The position numbers and the translations under genes were made by a program. From Candidatus Formimonas warabiya (GTDB lineage Bacteria > Bacillota > Dehalobacteriia > Dehalobacteriales > Dehalobacteriaceae), in contig NZ_CP017634.1 in NCBI RefSeq assembly GCF_002777255.1, positions 4,104,903 through 4,168,902 of the forward strand: 64,000 nt of DNA, written 5' to 3'. Positions within the stretch are counted from its first letter, which is position 1. Each line of letters begins with the position of its first letter. Under the pieces are notes generated by a model. That model worked only from the letters and a program-made list of their open reading frames with translations, made no database searches and was not told the origin of the DNA. Below, one piece after another: positions 28,132-37,583 of the stretch.

Positions 28132-29907
28132 ATGCATGCCTTAACCTTGATAGTAATAGCGGCTCTGGTTTACATATTGGCCTATCGCTTTTATGCTGCC
28201 TTTATCGCCGCCAAAGTCTTAACTTTGGACGCGGCAAGATCTACGCCGGCAGTCCTGCATAATGACGGACGGGATTTTTCACCTACCAATCGCTGGGTAT
28301 TATTTGGCCACCATTTTGCCGCCATAGCCGGGGCGGGACCATTGATCGGGCCGGTTTTGGCCGCTCAATTCGGCTATTTACCCGGCTATTTGTGGCTGCT
28401 TATCGGAGCAGTTACGGCCGGAGCGGTACACGATATGGTTCTATTGTTCGCTTCGGTACGGCATGAAGGACAATCTTTGGCAGAAATAGTGCGCCGGGAG
28501 TTGGGCGGGTTTTCCGGGACCCTGGCGTCGGTGGCGATTCTTTTCATGCTGATTATCGTTTTGGCAGGGGTAGGCGTATCGGTGGTCAATGCCCTCTATC
28601 AAAGTCCCTGGGGCGTGTTTACCGTCGGGTTTACGATTCCTGTTGCCATTCTGGTGGGCATTTATTTAAAATTGCTGCGCCCGGGGCATATCGGTGAAGC
28701 CACCGTTATTGGGGTTGCGCTTGTCCTGCTGGGCGTGGTTTTAGGACCCGTTATCCAAAACTCCTCACTGGCTCAGTATCTATACTTAAGTAAAAATCAA
28801 CTTTCTATCATCATACCCATCTATGGATTTTTGGCAGCAGTATTACCTGTTTGGCTCCTCCTCATTCCGCGTGACTATTTAAGCTCCTATATGAAGATTG
28901 GCACGATTCTTTTGCTGGCGGGGGGAGTGATCTGGATTAATCCCGTATTGCAGATGCCGGCCTATACCGGCTTTATAGCCGGCGGGGGTCCCGTCATACC
29001 CGGCAAGGTATGGCCCTTTATGTTTATTACGATTGCCTGCGGAGCACTTTCAGGATGGCATTCCCTGGTGTCTTCGGGAACCACACCCAAACTGATAAGC
29101 AATGAGGCGGATATAAAGATAATTGGTTATGGCGCCATGTTAACAGAAGGATTCGTAGCGATCATGGCACTTATTGCTGCCACAGTTCTGGCGCCGGGTG
29201 ATTATTTTGCCATTAACAGCCCGCCCCAGGTTTTTGCAAAATTGGGCATGAATATCCAGGATTTATCTGTACTTTCTCAGGCAGTCGGTGAAGAATTAGC
29301 CGGACGTACCGGCGGGGCGGTGTCTCTCGCTGTAGGCATGGCTCACATCTTCTCGGCGATTGGCGCCATGAAACATTTAATGAGTTACTGGTATCATTTT
29401 GTGATTATGTTTGAAGCTCTCTTTATCCTTACGCTGATTGATGCCGGAACCAGAATAGGACGTTATTTACTGCAAGAAATGGGAGGGACGATTTATCAGC
29501 CCTTGGGGGATACCCGGTGGTGGCCGGGGACCCTGATTACCAGTGCGCTCTTTTCCTGTGCCTGGGGCTATCTTTTATACGGAGGTACGATTGCAACGAT
29601 CTGGCCCCTTTTTGGAGTGGGCAATCAATTACTGGCCGCTATTGCACTGGCTGTGGGCACAACTATGATCATCAGAATGGGCCGGGTCAAGTATCTTTGG
29701 GTAACCCTGATCCCGCTGGCGTTTATCACCGTGACTACGATTACCGCCGGTTATCAGAATATCGTATCGATTTACCTGCCCCAACAGAATTATCTGCTGG
29801 CCGGTATTTCCGGGGTACTTATTTTAATGGTACTGGCTATTATCCTTTATTCCATAAGGAGCTGGGTGCTTTTGCTGGGCGATCATCAATACCAGAAGGG
29901 GGATTAA
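28132..29907 (+). CDS. cstA: Carbon starvation protein CstA
   Basis: A 591-residue membrane protein with about 16 hydrophobic segments. The CstA signature is clear at the N-terminus: NRWVLFGHHFAAIAGAGPL, then PVLAAQFGYLPGYLW and VHDMVLLFASVRHEGQSLAEI. CstA proteins take up peptides or pyruvate and are induced on starvation. AAAGGAG lies about 9 bases before the ATG. The next gene starts 1 base after its stop, so they form an operon with a secreted wall hydrolase; a scavenging role for released peptides would fit but is inference. Confidence 0.93.
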   Translation: MHALTLIVIAALVYILAYRFYAAFIAAKVLTLDAARSTPAVLHNDGRDFSPTNRWVLFGHHFAAIAGAGPLIGPVLAAQFGYLPGYLWLLIGAVTAGAVHDMVLLFASVRHEGQSLAEIVRRELGGFSGTLASVAILFMLIIVLAGVGVSVVNALYQSPWGVFTVGFTIPVAILVGIYLKLLRPGHIGEATVIGVALVLLGVVLGPVIQNSSLAQYLYLSKNQLSIIIPIYGFLAAVLPVWLLLIPRDYLSSYMKIGTILLLAGGVIWINPVLQMPAYTGFIAGGGPVIPGKVWPFMFITIACGALSGWHSLVSSGTTPKLISNEADIKIIGYGAMLTEGFVAIMALIAATVLAPGDYFAINSPPQVFAKLGMNIQDLSVLSQAVGEELAGRTGGAVSLAVGMAHIFSAIGAMKHLMSYWYHFVIMFEALFILTLIDAGTRIGRYLLQEMGGTIYQPLGDTRWWPGTLITSALFSCAWGYLLYGGTIATIWPLFGVGNQLLAAIALAVGTTMIIRMGRVKYLWVTLIPLAFITVTTITAGYQNIVSIYLPQQNYLLAGISGVLILMVLAIILYSIRSWVLLLGDHQYQKGD

Positions 29908-29908
29908 T

Positions 29909-31843
29909 ATGGTTCGTTATTTAATGAAAATCCTGCTGACCATGGGGGTCGCAGTAAGCTTGACCTGTCCGGCAGGTTTGGCGGAAGCTTATGAGGTCCA
30001 AACCATGCCTCAGGTAAAGGCGGAAATGCTTCAAGCTGATTATTGGATTCATAAAATTGCCAACCCGGATCAGGTGATCCTAAATCCTGGCCAAATTGAG
30101 GAGTTTAACCGGGAGATTATCCGCAAACTGCCGGATTCGGTTTATAACCTGGCGGATTATCCCAGCTCATGGACCCGGGAGCAGTTAACCAGGGTGATTG
30201 ACTATCCCTTTCCCAGCGAACCTTCCTATATGGGGGCAGAAGTAGTAGCCGCCTCCTATTGGCAGCAACTGAAGCGGCAAATGAATCTGGATGGTTTAAA
30301 GGAAAAAAATCAGGTTCAATATGGGTTTACGGTAAAAAGGAGCAATTTAAAAATTTATCCTACCGCCGACGTCATTGGAGACGAGCCCAATGATCCTGCC
30401 TTTGATCTCTTTCAAAACAGCGCCATCCTTGCTGCCGAACCGGTGGTCATCCTCCACCATAGTCTGGATCAGCAGTGGTATTATGTCCAAATGTATAATT
30501 GTCTGGGCTGGTTGCCTGCGGCAGATGTAGCTGTATGTGACCGGAATACCTGGCTGGATTATCAGAATGAACCGGATTTTTTGGTGGTCACCGGTAATTA
30601 CATCAGGTTGGATCAGGATCCCTTCTTACCACAGATTTCGGCAATGGAGTTTACCATGGGCACCAGGCTGCCCCTGGTAAAACCGGAAGACCTGCCGGAT
30701 TCCATGCGGGGCCGGAGGGTTTACCAGAATTATGTGGTAAAACTGCCGGTTCGGAATATGTCCGGCCAACTGGAATTTGTCATGGCGCCTATTCCCATCT
30801 CCCATGATGTAACCATAGGCTATCTCCCTTATACCCGGGAGAATGTCATCCGTCAGGCCTTTAAAATGCAAGGTGAACGTTATGGCTGGGGGGGAATGCT
30901 CAATGGCCGGGATTGTTCCGCGCTGGTTTTGGAGGTATACCGCTGTTTTGGGTTTAGACTGGCGCGAAATTCAGATGCGCAAAGACTTTCGGCAGGGAAA
31001 ACACTATCCTTTGAGGGCTATAGCGTTGCCTACCGGGAGAAATTGCTCCAAAGCGTAAGCCCGGGCGCTTCCCTGCATTTTTCCGGCCACGAAATGCTGT
31101 ATCTGGGCGAAGACTCCGGTCGTTATTATGTATTGAGCGATCTGGGTTCCTTTGCGGAAATTAAGGCGGGAGAAACCGAACTCCACAGTGTCCGGGTCCG
31201 GACCGTGGTGATAAATGACCTTAATGTTACAAGAGCCTCCGGCGTGCCTTGGATAGAGGCCCTTACTACGGCTAAATTACTGGAAAAAACATCTTTTACC
31301 GACCTGGCCAATCACCCGGACCGGGCCGTTATTGAAAACCTGGCCGATAATTACCTTGTGCAAGGAGTAAGTGCTACTGAATTCAACCCGGAAGGGACAG
31401 TCAGCCGGGCTGAGTTTGCCGCCATGCTTTGCCGCTTGTGGAAGCTGGAACCGGATCAAGCCGAGGCCCAAGGTCAGTTTACCGATGTTTCCGATCAATG
31501 GTATGCCGGAGTGGTGGGGGCGGCGGTTAAAGCGGGCCTGTTCCAGGGTAGTGATGATAAAAAGTTTCATCCGGAAGCACCTCTCGACCGGGCTCAGGTA
31601 GCAGTAATTCTATCCCGGGTACCTGAGATTTCTGCTACCGGAGCGGACGGTGATCAGCTGGAAAAATTCAGGGACAGAGATTCGATTCCTTCCTGGGCGA
31701 AAGAAGCTATGAATAAGGCTATCGCCAAGGGACTTCTGCGCTGTCAAACCCCGGATCAGATTGCCCCCTTGGATTTGGTGACCCGTTCGGAAGCAGCCGT
31801 GATCCTGGACGCCCTATTAAAGATGCCGGCAGGTGAGGAGTGA
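29909..31843 (+). CDS. Secreted SH3 / NlpC-P60 / SLH-domain wall hydrolase
   Basis: A 644-residue exported protein. A signal peptide (about 1-27) is followed by an N-terminal helical region and SH3-type segments (about 140-300). An NlpC/P60 cysteine peptidase domain (about 305-430) has its nucleophile in NGRDCSALVLEVYR and the histidine in the SFSGHEMLYLG-type block (here HFSGHEMLYLG). Three SLH repeats end the protein (from about 455; AEFAAMLCRLW, AQVAVILSR, SEAAVILDALL). SLH modules bind pyruvylated wall polymer, and NlpC/P60 cleaves gamma-D-Glu-diaminoacid bonds in peptidoglycan. It is read with cstA. Confidence 0.88.
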   Translation: MVRYLMKILLTMGVAVSLTCPAGLAEAYEVQTMPQVKAEMLQADYWIHKIANPDQVILNPGQIEEFNREIIRKLPDSVYNLADYPSSWTREQLTRVIDYPFPSEPSYMGAEVVAASYWQQLKRQMNLDGLKEKNQVQYGFTVKRSNLKIYPTADVIGDEPNDPAFDLFQNSAILAAEPVVILHHSLDQQWYYVQMYNCLGWLPAADVAVCDRNTWLDYQNEPDFLVVTGNYIRLDQDPFLPQISAMEFTMGTRLPLVKPEDLPDSMRGRRVYQNYVVKLPVRNMSGQLEFVMAPIPISHDVTIGYLPYTRENVIRQAFKMQGERYGWGGMLNGRDCSALVLEVYRCFGFRLARNSDAQRLSAGKTLSFEGYSVAYREKLLQSVSPGASLHFSGHEMLYLGEDSGRYYVLSDLGSFAEIKAGETELHSVRVRTVVINDLNVTRASGVPWIEALTTAKLLEKTSFTDLANHPDRAVIENLADNYLVQGVSATEFNPEGTVSRAEFAAMLCRLWKLEPDQAEAQGQFTDVSDQWYAGVVGAAVKAGLFQGSDDKKFHPEAPLDRAQVAVILSRVPEISATGADGDQLEKFRDRDSIPSWAKEAMNKAIAKGLLRCQTPDQIAPLDLVTRSEAAVILDALLKMPAGEE

Positions 31844-31911
31844 TTTAGCCAACCTTTCCGGTAAGGGCTGCCGCCGGATATTAGGGGTTGAACCGTTGAG
31901 TCCTTGAAGAA

Positions 31912-31942
31912 AGGGGGAATTTTCATTTCCCCTGGGATTTTT
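31912..31942. terminator. Shared terminator between convergent genes
   Basis: AGGGGGAA (31912-31919) and TTTCCCCT (31926-31933) form an 8-bp stem with one G-T pair. A T tract follows on the plus strand at 31938-31942. The stem overlaps the end of the MBL-fold gene. Confidence 0.45.
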
Positions 31943-32882
31943 CTACCCAGTCCAAAAGACCTTTGGCATCTAAATCAATATTTTGCTCAATAAAAATGGG
32001 GAGCGGCTTTTCCTTAGGGTAGCCCATTTTCACCAGTTTGTCCTTCACCGCAATTTTCAGCCGCCCGGCAATTTCCTGCCATGTCGCCTCCCCTTGGCTG
32101 CATGCCTCTGCGGTAACTTGCTGGAACAGGGCTAAGTTTTCCCGGCAGGTGTCGATATATTTGGCCGCTAAACCTGTGACAACCCCAAAATGAGAAAAAT
32201 AAATGGTCCGGGGGTTGATTTCTTCAATTTTTTTCAGAGAAGCGGTAAATGATACGGGGTCAAACTGGCTGGGGGCAGTAGACAGTAAACTGTAGTCGAT
32301 GTTATATTGGGCAAATTCCGGGACATGAATGCCTAAAAGATCGCCGCTGAAAAGACCCTGCGTCAAACTGTCCAAAGCGGTGAGATGGTGATTGGCATGT
32401 CCCCTGCCATGATAAAAAATCAATTTCCTGTTTCCCAGGTCCAAAGCTTCTTCGTGCGCTACAGACAAAATCCGTTCCGGGGGAATGGGGATTACCGGCT
32501 GAAAGCGAGCGTCAAAATCATCAAAGGCCATTTTGGCTCCTGCTATTAAACGGCTGGGATCAGCCATGTGCCGCGCCCCGGAAGGGTGCACCACAAGCAT
32601 GGCCTGAGGGCACCTGCTTAACAGATATCCCGCCGCTCCGGCGTGATCCAAATGAATGTGGGTGACCACAATATAGCGGAGATCCGAAAGCGTGTAACCC
32701 TTTTCCCGGAGCACATGCAAAATAAGGTCTCCGGAAGGACCCGGCCCGGTTTCTACCAGGGTCAACTTTTCCGCCTCAATTAAATATCCGGCCGTTCTTC
32801 CTTCTGCTCCGCTCTCCATAAGGTCAATCATACTAATATGATCCCCGACGGAAGATACCAATGGGTTTATGTTTTGAACCAT
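31923..32882 (-). CDS. MBL-fold metallohydrolase
   Basis: A 319-residue metallo-beta-lactamase-fold protein. The dinuclear metal motif is THIHLDHAG (HxHxDH); further ligands are at HPSGARH, GRGHANHH, SGDLLG and YFSHFG. It lacks the extra domains of RNases and flavodiiron proteins, so it is a stand-alone hydrolase of the glyoxalase II/lactonase-like type; its substrate is unknown. A GGAGA lies about 11 bases before the ATG. The reading frame ends in the hairpin shared with the upstream convergent operon. Confidence 0.85.
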   Translation of the reverse strand: MVQNINPLVSSVGDHISMIDLMESGAEGRTAGYLIEAEKLTLVETGPGPSGDLILHVLREKGYTLSDLRYIVVTHIHLDHAGAAGYLLSRCPQAMLVVHPSGARHMADPSRLIAGAKMAFDDFDARFQPVIPIPPERILSVAHEEALDLGNRKLIFYHGRGHANHHLTALDSLTQGLFSGDLLGIHVPEFAQYNIDYSLLSTAPSQFDPVSFTASLKKIEEINPRTIYFSHFGVVTGLAAKYIDTCRENLALFQQVTAEACSQGEATWQEIAGRLKIAVKDKLVKMGYPKEKPLPIFIEQNIDLDAKGLLDWVEKSQGK

Positions 32883-32908
32883 GATGCAATTTCTCCTCTC
32901 TAATAGTT

Positions 32909-32933
32909 GAGTCAGGGGACGGTTCTCTGACTC
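32909..32933. repeat. REP-like palindrome, left
   Basis: GAGTCA...TGACTC arms enclose the core GGGGACGGTTC. The TGA stop codon of the transposase gene (complement of 32932-32934) is partly formed by this repeat. Confidence 0.8.
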
Positions 32934-33732
32934 ACTTCCTTCGCTGAATAATATTTCTGTCTAGATTTAGTATTTCTGCCAATTGTCTAATGGATAGATT
33001 TGATCTCATTTTAAGTGCACAAATTAATTCATCCCTGTGGTTGATATTGTTCTTGTTTTTTAAGTCATTTAATACGAGATCTTTTTTTCGCAGATACTCA
33101 TTAATAAATATTCGGGCATTTTTTTCGTTTATGATATCTTTCTCTTTCTCGTCATTTTCTTGATATTCCAGAAAATCATCCTTTGTATCCTGGCTCGTGT
33201 ATTCAATAAACATCTGAACTGCCGTCTGTCTATCCGGGGAAAGTATCCCCAGTATCATGTCTGTATCAACTATATTCTTCATTAGGTCGTTCTCATGAAT
33301 ATAGGCAGGATAACTGCTCCACCTATACTGTGATATTTTTTGCGTAATTCCTGCCTTAAGCGGATTTCTGTGGATATATCGTGCCGCAGCCAGCAGATAA
33401 CTATCCGTTTCTATGATTTCACTTTTAAACCGATCCTGAAAGAGATGCCCGGTTCTGTTGTACTTTTTGTTGAAGTAATAAACATAACTGACATTGATTC
33501 GTTTCATAATCCGGGATATCTCATCCCGGCCCTCATTAATCAGCAGGTGAACGTGGTTATCCATAAGACAGAATGCATATATGCTGTATTTATTATGTTC
33601 GTTTTTTTCCTTCAGGATAGCGATAAAGCGTGCCTTATCCTCATTATTCCGGAAAAGTTCTTTTTTTTCGTTTCCCCGAATCATCACGTGATAATTTTTG
33701 CTTTCACTCAATTTTCTGCTCTGTCTCGGCAT
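32932..33732 (-). CDS. REP-associated tyrosine transposase (Y1_Tnp, IS200-like)
   Basis: A 266-residue HUH-type nuclease. The metal-binding HUH motif is visible as DNHVHLLIN, and the catalytic tyrosine probably lies in LAAARYIHRNPLKAG. The C-terminal half ends in a small helix-turn-helix (LSIRQLAEILNLDRNIIQRR). RAYT proteins cut and join single-stranded REP DNA and are usually domesticated single-copy genes rather than full insertion sequences. ATG 33732 has AGGGGG 8 bases upstream. Composition is more A/T-rich than the neighbours, consistent with acquisition. Confidence 0.9.
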   Translation of the reverse strand: MPRQSRKLSESKNYHVMIRGNEKKELFRNNEDKARFIAILKEKNEHNKYSIYAFCLMDNHVHLLINEGRDEISRIMKRINVSYVYYFNKKYNRTGHLFQDRFKSEIIETDSYLLAAARYIHRNPLKAGITQKISQYRWSSYPAYIHENDLMKNIVDTDMILGILSPDRQTAVQMFIEYTSQDTKDDFLEYQENDEKEKDIINEKNARIFINEYLRKKDLVLNDLKNKNNINHRDELICALKMRSNLSIRQLAEILNLDRNIIQRRK

Positions 33733-33777
33733 TCTTTTCACCCCCTGTTAAGGGGAGTATATCATCAATCCTTTTTT

Positions 33778-33802
33778 GAGTCAAGGAACCGTCCCCTGAC
33801 TC
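33778..33802. repeat. REP-like palindrome, right (inverted)
   Basis: The reverse complement differs from the left copy only at two adjacent positions near the centre of the right half. Confidence 0.8.
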
Positions 33803-33818
33803 ACTGGCTCAATTCGTG

Positions 33819-33847
33819 TTGTTTTGCACTCTTTGGTTGCTTATAAT
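33819..33847 (+). promoter_or_regulatory. Promoter of the threonine aldolase gene
   Basis: TTGTTT (33819-33824) and TATAAT (33842-33847) are 17 bases apart. A small GCAAGT/ACTTGC hairpin (33904-33919) lies in the leader. Confidence 0.55.
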
Positions 33848-33947
33848 AGGTTTAGTGAAAGAGAAAAAGAAAAAGGGAAAAACGTTAAGGATGCTGAACA
33901 AAAGCAAGTGTTTACTTGCACTGATTGATAAAAAGGAGTGAGGTAGG

Positions 33948-34982
33948 GTGCGGGTGATTGATTTAAGAAGCGATACGGTGACAGAACCAACACCGGAAAT
34001 GCGTGAAGCCATGGTTCGGGCTGAAGTGGGGGACGACGTCTACGGGGACGATCCAACAGTTAAGGAGCTGGAAGAATTGGCCGCCCGGGTAGTAGGGAAG
34101 GAAGCAGCCTTGTTTGTACCCAGCGGGACCTTTGGCAACCAGCTGGCTCTTTTTACCCATTGCCTCAGGGGGTCGGAAGTGATCCTGGGAGACGACTGCC
34201 ACATTGTCCAGCATGAGGTGGGAGCGGCTTCCGTCATTGCCGGGGTACAGCTAAGAACTTTGCCGGGCCATAAAGGGGAATTTAGCCTGAGCGAAATAGA
34301 AAATAAGATTAGAAAGGAAGAGGATATCCATTATCCTGCTACCGGCTTAATCGAAATAGAAAATGCCCATTCCGGCGGGCGGGTGATTTCCTTGAACTGG
34401 ATGCGGGATGTTTACGGGATCGGGGAAAAATACCGCATTCCGGTCCACCTGGATGGGGCGAGACTTTTTAATGCCGCCGCCTATTTACATGTGGACGTGA
34501 AAGAAATTACCCGGTTCTGTGATTCCGTGATGTTTTGTCTGTCCAAAGGGCTGTGCGCCCCGGTAGGGTCCCTGCTGGCCGGCAGACAGGATTTTATTGA
34601 CCGGGCGAGAAAAAAAAGAAAGCTGATGGGCGGAGGATTGAGGCAAGCCGGTTTCTTAGCTGCCGCAGGAATACTGGCCTTAGAGAAAATGCCCCACCGG
34701 TTAAAGGAAGATCATGAAAATGCCCTCTTTTTAGGAGAGCAGCTGGCCAGGATACCCGGAATTCACGTGAAATCGGAGGATATCCAGATCAACATGGTAT
34801 TTTTTAGTATCCGAGATTCCGGCCGGGATGACCTGGCCCTGGTCGCACAGTTGAAAGAGAGGGGAATAAAAGCCAGCTCTGCCGAGGGCGGTCTGATGCG
34901 TTTTGTCACACACTACGGCGTAACCAAGGACGACATTAGGTATGTTGTTGACACGATGCGGCATCTTCTTGCGGGCTCTTAA
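33948..34982 (+). CDS. ltaE: Low-specificity L-threonine aldolase
   Basis: A 344-residue PLP enzyme of the beta-eliminating lyase/aldolase family. It opens with the signature VIDLRSDTVTEPTPEMREAM and has the YGDDPTV block. The PLP aspartate is in HLDGARLFNAA and the Schiff-base lysine in CLSKGLCAPVGS. It cleaves L-threonine (or allo-threonine) to glycine and acetaldehyde. It starts with GTG behind AGGAG. Its 3' end overlaps the convergent permease gene by 47 bases. D-serine dehydratase nearby suggests a hydroxy-amino-acid theme. Confidence 0.92.
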   Translation: MRVIDLRSDTVTEPTPEMREAMVRAEVGDDVYGDDPTVKELEELAARVVGKEAALFVPSGTFGNQLALFTHCLRGSEVILGDDCHIVQHEVGAASVIAGVQLRTLPGHKGEFSLSEIENKIRKEEDIHYPATGLIEIENAHSGGRVISLNWMRDVYGIGEKYRIPVHLDGARLFNAAAYLHVDVKEITRFCDSVMFCLSKGLCAPVGSLLAGRQDFIDRARKKRKLMGGGLRQAGFLAAAGILALEKMPHRLKEDHENALFLGEQLARIPGIHVKSEDIQINMVFFSIRDSGRDDLALVAQLKERGIKASSAEGGLMRFVTHYGVTKDDIRYVVDTMRHLLAGS

Positions 34983-35850
34983 CCTCTTCCCGGGCGTAGA
35001 CAACCATCACTGCCCCGGAAATAACTCCGGCCGCTCCCCCCAATTGTAAGAGGGTTAAATGATCATGAAACAATAAAATGGCGATGATCACACCGAATAA
35101 GGGTTCCGCCGTGCTCAGAATGGTAGCCTTGGTGGGTCCGAGCAATTCCAGGCCCCGGAAGAATGTGAGCATAGCAAACACCGTGGAAAGGATCACCAGC
35201 CCGAGTATCCAGGGCCAGGCCTCAGACTGAAAGCGGAATTGGATGCCTTTGGTGGACAGCCCCCAAATGAGCCAGCCCGCGGAGGCGGATAGAGCAATAT
35301 AAGCGCTGGCCACCAAAGGAGGAACCCTTTTCAGTATTTTGTTTGACAGGATGACATAAGCGGCATAAACTACGGAGGCGCCCAAGGCGAACAGGATGCC
35401 TGCCCCGTTGATGTTTTCCGTAGTGGTTCCCAGCATCAGGATCAGCCCGATAAAAGAAACGGTCACGGAAGCAATGATTTTTTTGGTCAGGGGTTCATGA
35501 TCAATCAAAGAAGACGCTGCCGCAATAATGGCCGGATGGGTATAGACAATGACAACTGTCAAGGAAGCAGGGATATACTTTACGGCAGAAAAATAGAAGC
35601 CGGATTGCAGGGTATAGCAAACAGCCCCAAGAAAAAATAAACCGCATAAGTCTTTGGGCGTGAATCTAATCTTGCCGGATTTGAAGGCTGCCCAAATAAA
35701 AAGAAGCAGACCGGCCAAGAAAAATCTGATAAAAAGAAGGGTGGAAATAGTCACGCCGTTTGCATAAGCAAACTTGGCAAAGGTAGGCATCAAACTAAAG
35801 CCCAGGGCGGAGATAAGCACCATGACGATGCCTTGATAATAATGATTCAT
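34936..35850 (-). CDS. EamA/DMT-family transporter
   Basis: A 304-residue permease with ten predicted helices in two EamA repeats (second repeat from about 150; LELLGPTKATILSTAEPLFGV is the typical C-terminal signature). Members export amino acids or other metabolites. ATG 35850 has AGGTG 5 bases upstream; an in-frame codon at 35928 would add an unlikely 26 residues reaching into the preceding gene. It lies 55 bases after dsdA on the same strand and probably serves the same pathway. Confidence 0.88.
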   Translation of the reverse strand: MNHYYQGIVMVLISALGFSLMPTFAKFAYANGVTISTLLFIRFFLAGLLLFIWAAFKSGKIRFTPKDLCGLFFLGAVCYTLQSGFYFSAVKYIPASLTVVIVYTHPAIIAAASSLIDHEPLTKKIIASVTVSFIGLILMLGTTTENINGAGILFALGASVVYAAYVILSNKILKRVPPLVASAYIALSASAGWLIWGLSTKGIQFRFQSEAWPWILGLVILSTVFAMLTFFRGLELLGPTKATILSTAEPLFGVIIAILLFHDHLTLLQLGGAAGVISGAVMVVYAREEVKSPQEDAASCQQHT

Positions 35851-35905
35851 TTTGTCACCTGCCGTCAGCAAACTAATCTCATTTAAACAAATGCCCCGGA
35901 TAAAG

Positions 35906-37282
35906 TCAAGATGATGGATTTTGGGCATGTTTGGAGTAGCCCTTTTGGTAGTATTCCGCCATCACAGCCGGAGGGACCATGCTTCCCCCCGTAGCCCAGA
36001 CAATATGGGTGGCATTTTCCATTTCCGGCAGCAGGCTGTTTTTTTCCAGGTATTCCTGTCCGGCCCTTTCCTGAAACAACCGGAACGGCCCGGGCATGCC
36101 GGCTAATGCGGATGGTTCTAAATAAATTTTCTCTGTGTCGGCTAATGTGCGCAAAAGCAGGTATAAGTGGTCGTCCCCGACGGTATAGACCCCGCTGATT
36201 AATTTTTCCAAAGTCTTTCCCACAAAACCGGACGGTCTGCCTACGGCCAGGCCGTCTGCTGCGGTGATGTTGTCAATGCCGAAATCAGTAACGGATACCT
36301 GGTTATGGAGTCCCGTCATTACACCGATCAGCATACAGGGTGAGTGGGTCGGTTCGGCAAAGAAGCAGTGCACATGATCTTTAAACAAGAGCTTAAGTCC
36401 AAAGGTAATCCCTCCCGGACCGCCTCCCACACCGCAGGGCAGGTAAACAAACAGGGGATGGTGCCCATCAACCCCTATGTTTAATTCAGCTAATTGATGC
36501 TTCAGCCGGGACGCTGCTACGGCATATCCCAGGAACAGGTCTTGAGAATTTTCGTCATCAATAAAATAGCAGCGGGGATCCTTCTGACACTGTTTTCTCC
36601 CTTCCTGCACCGCTTTACTGTAGTCCGCCTGGTATTCCATCACGTGAACCCCTTTGCTGCGCAGCAAGTCTTTTTTCCATTGCCTGGCATCCGCCGACAT
36701 GTGTACCGTAACCTGAAATCCCAGTTGAGAGCCGATGATGCCGATACTTAAACCCAGGTTTCCCGTGGAACCGACGGCAAGGGAAAATTGGCTAAAGAAA
36801 TTTTTAAATCTTTCCCCGTCCAGGATGGCATAATCGTCTGCCTCCGTTAACATGCCGTGGTCCAGGGCCAAATCCTCCGCATGTTTTAATACCTCATAGA
36901 TCCCTCCCCGGGCTTTTACAGAGCCGGAAACAGGCAGATGGCCGTCACATTTCAAAAGCAGTTTTCCCGGCACCTGCCTCTGAAACCTTTCTTCCATCCA
37001 TTCTTTCATCTGCGGGATGCCTACCAGGGGCGATTCGACCCTGCCCTGGGATTTTTCCGTTTCCGGAAATACCCGGGAAATGTATGGGGCAAAACGTTCC
37101 CAGCGCTTTTCGGCATTTATCAGATCCGCCATCCCCAGGGGGAGCCTATGCATGTTTTCCTGCATCCTGCCATAAGCAGGGTTTGCCCAAAACACCTCCT
37201 GGGTGGACATGAGCCGGTGCAGCAAGGGATAGAGACTCTTCCATTCCTGCAGGGTTTTCGGACCGATTGTTTTCTCTGTCAT
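35906..37282 (-). CDS. dsdA: D-serine dehydratase
   Basis: A 458-residue fold-type II PLP enzyme of the DsdA length class. The PLP lysine is in [14 protein letters not shown], the phosphate-binding loop in [13 protein letters not shown], and [10 protein letters not shown] forms the glycine-rich region. It deaminates D-serine to pyruvate and ammonia. AGAGGT lies about 5 bases before the ATG. It is transcribed with the EamA permease and is divergent from the TyrR-like activator at 37584, a common arrangement for a regulator and its target; however, no sigma-54 site was seen before dsdA. Confidence 0.92.
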   Translation of the reverse strand: MTEKTIGPKTLQEWKSLYPLLHRLMSTQEVFWANPAYGRMQENMHRLPLGMADLINAEKRWERFAPYISRVFPETEKSQGRVESPLVGIPQMKEWMEERFQRQVPGKLLLKCDGHLPVSGSVKARGGIYEVLKHAEDLALDHGMLTEADDYAILDGERFKNFFSQFSLAVGSTGNLGLSIGIIGSQLGFQVTVHMSADARQWKKDLLRSKGVHVMEYQADYSKAVQEGRKQCQKDPRCYFIDDENSQDLFLGYAVAASRLKHQLAELNIGVDGHHPLFVYLPCGVGGGPGGITFGLKLLFKDHVHCFFAEPTHSPCMLIGVMTGLHNQVSVTDFGIDNITAADGLAVGRPSGFVGKTLEKLISGVYTVGDDHLYLLLRTLADTEKIYLEPSALAGMPGPFRLFQERAGQEYLEKNSLLPEMENATHIVWATGGSMVPPAVMAEYYQKGYSKHAQNPSS

Positions 37283-37583
37283 GGTTTACCTCTTTCTGGC
37301 GAAGTATGTGAAAAAAGCTGGTCTTCCCTAAGCCAATACCTGTGATGGATCCTCACTTTGGAAAGGTTGACCGTCCTTGAGGGTATCTGCTTAAAAATAT
37401 TTTAACATGGGACAGATCCAGTTCCAAACAGAATCGTCACAGCCTTTGGGACTATCACATAATTTTACATAGGCGAAACGGAAACTTTCCTGCCATATAC
37501 TGTAGGAGGATGAAAGAGAAAAGGAAAAAGGCTGTTGATGTCAAATAGATACTCCATGGATTTGATCATGAGGAGGGCCCAAC
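37283..37583. other. Divergent intergenic region, dsdA / activator
   Basis: About 300 bases between divergent starts. A -10-like TATACT at 37496-37501 faces the activator, but it has no convincing -35. No sigma-54 element and no copy of the TGGTAA/TTACCA box was found here. Confidence 0.4.

Larger units (their letters stand above)
32909..33802. mobile_element. RAYT transposase unit flanked by inverted REP palindromes
   Basis: An 894-base unit bounded by two 25-base inverted REP-like repeats (32909-32933 and 33778-33802; 23 of 25 bases match), enclosing a Y1-type tyrosine transposase. This is the layout of REP-associated tyrosine transposases, which act on such palindromes in single-stranded form. 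Confidence 0.8.
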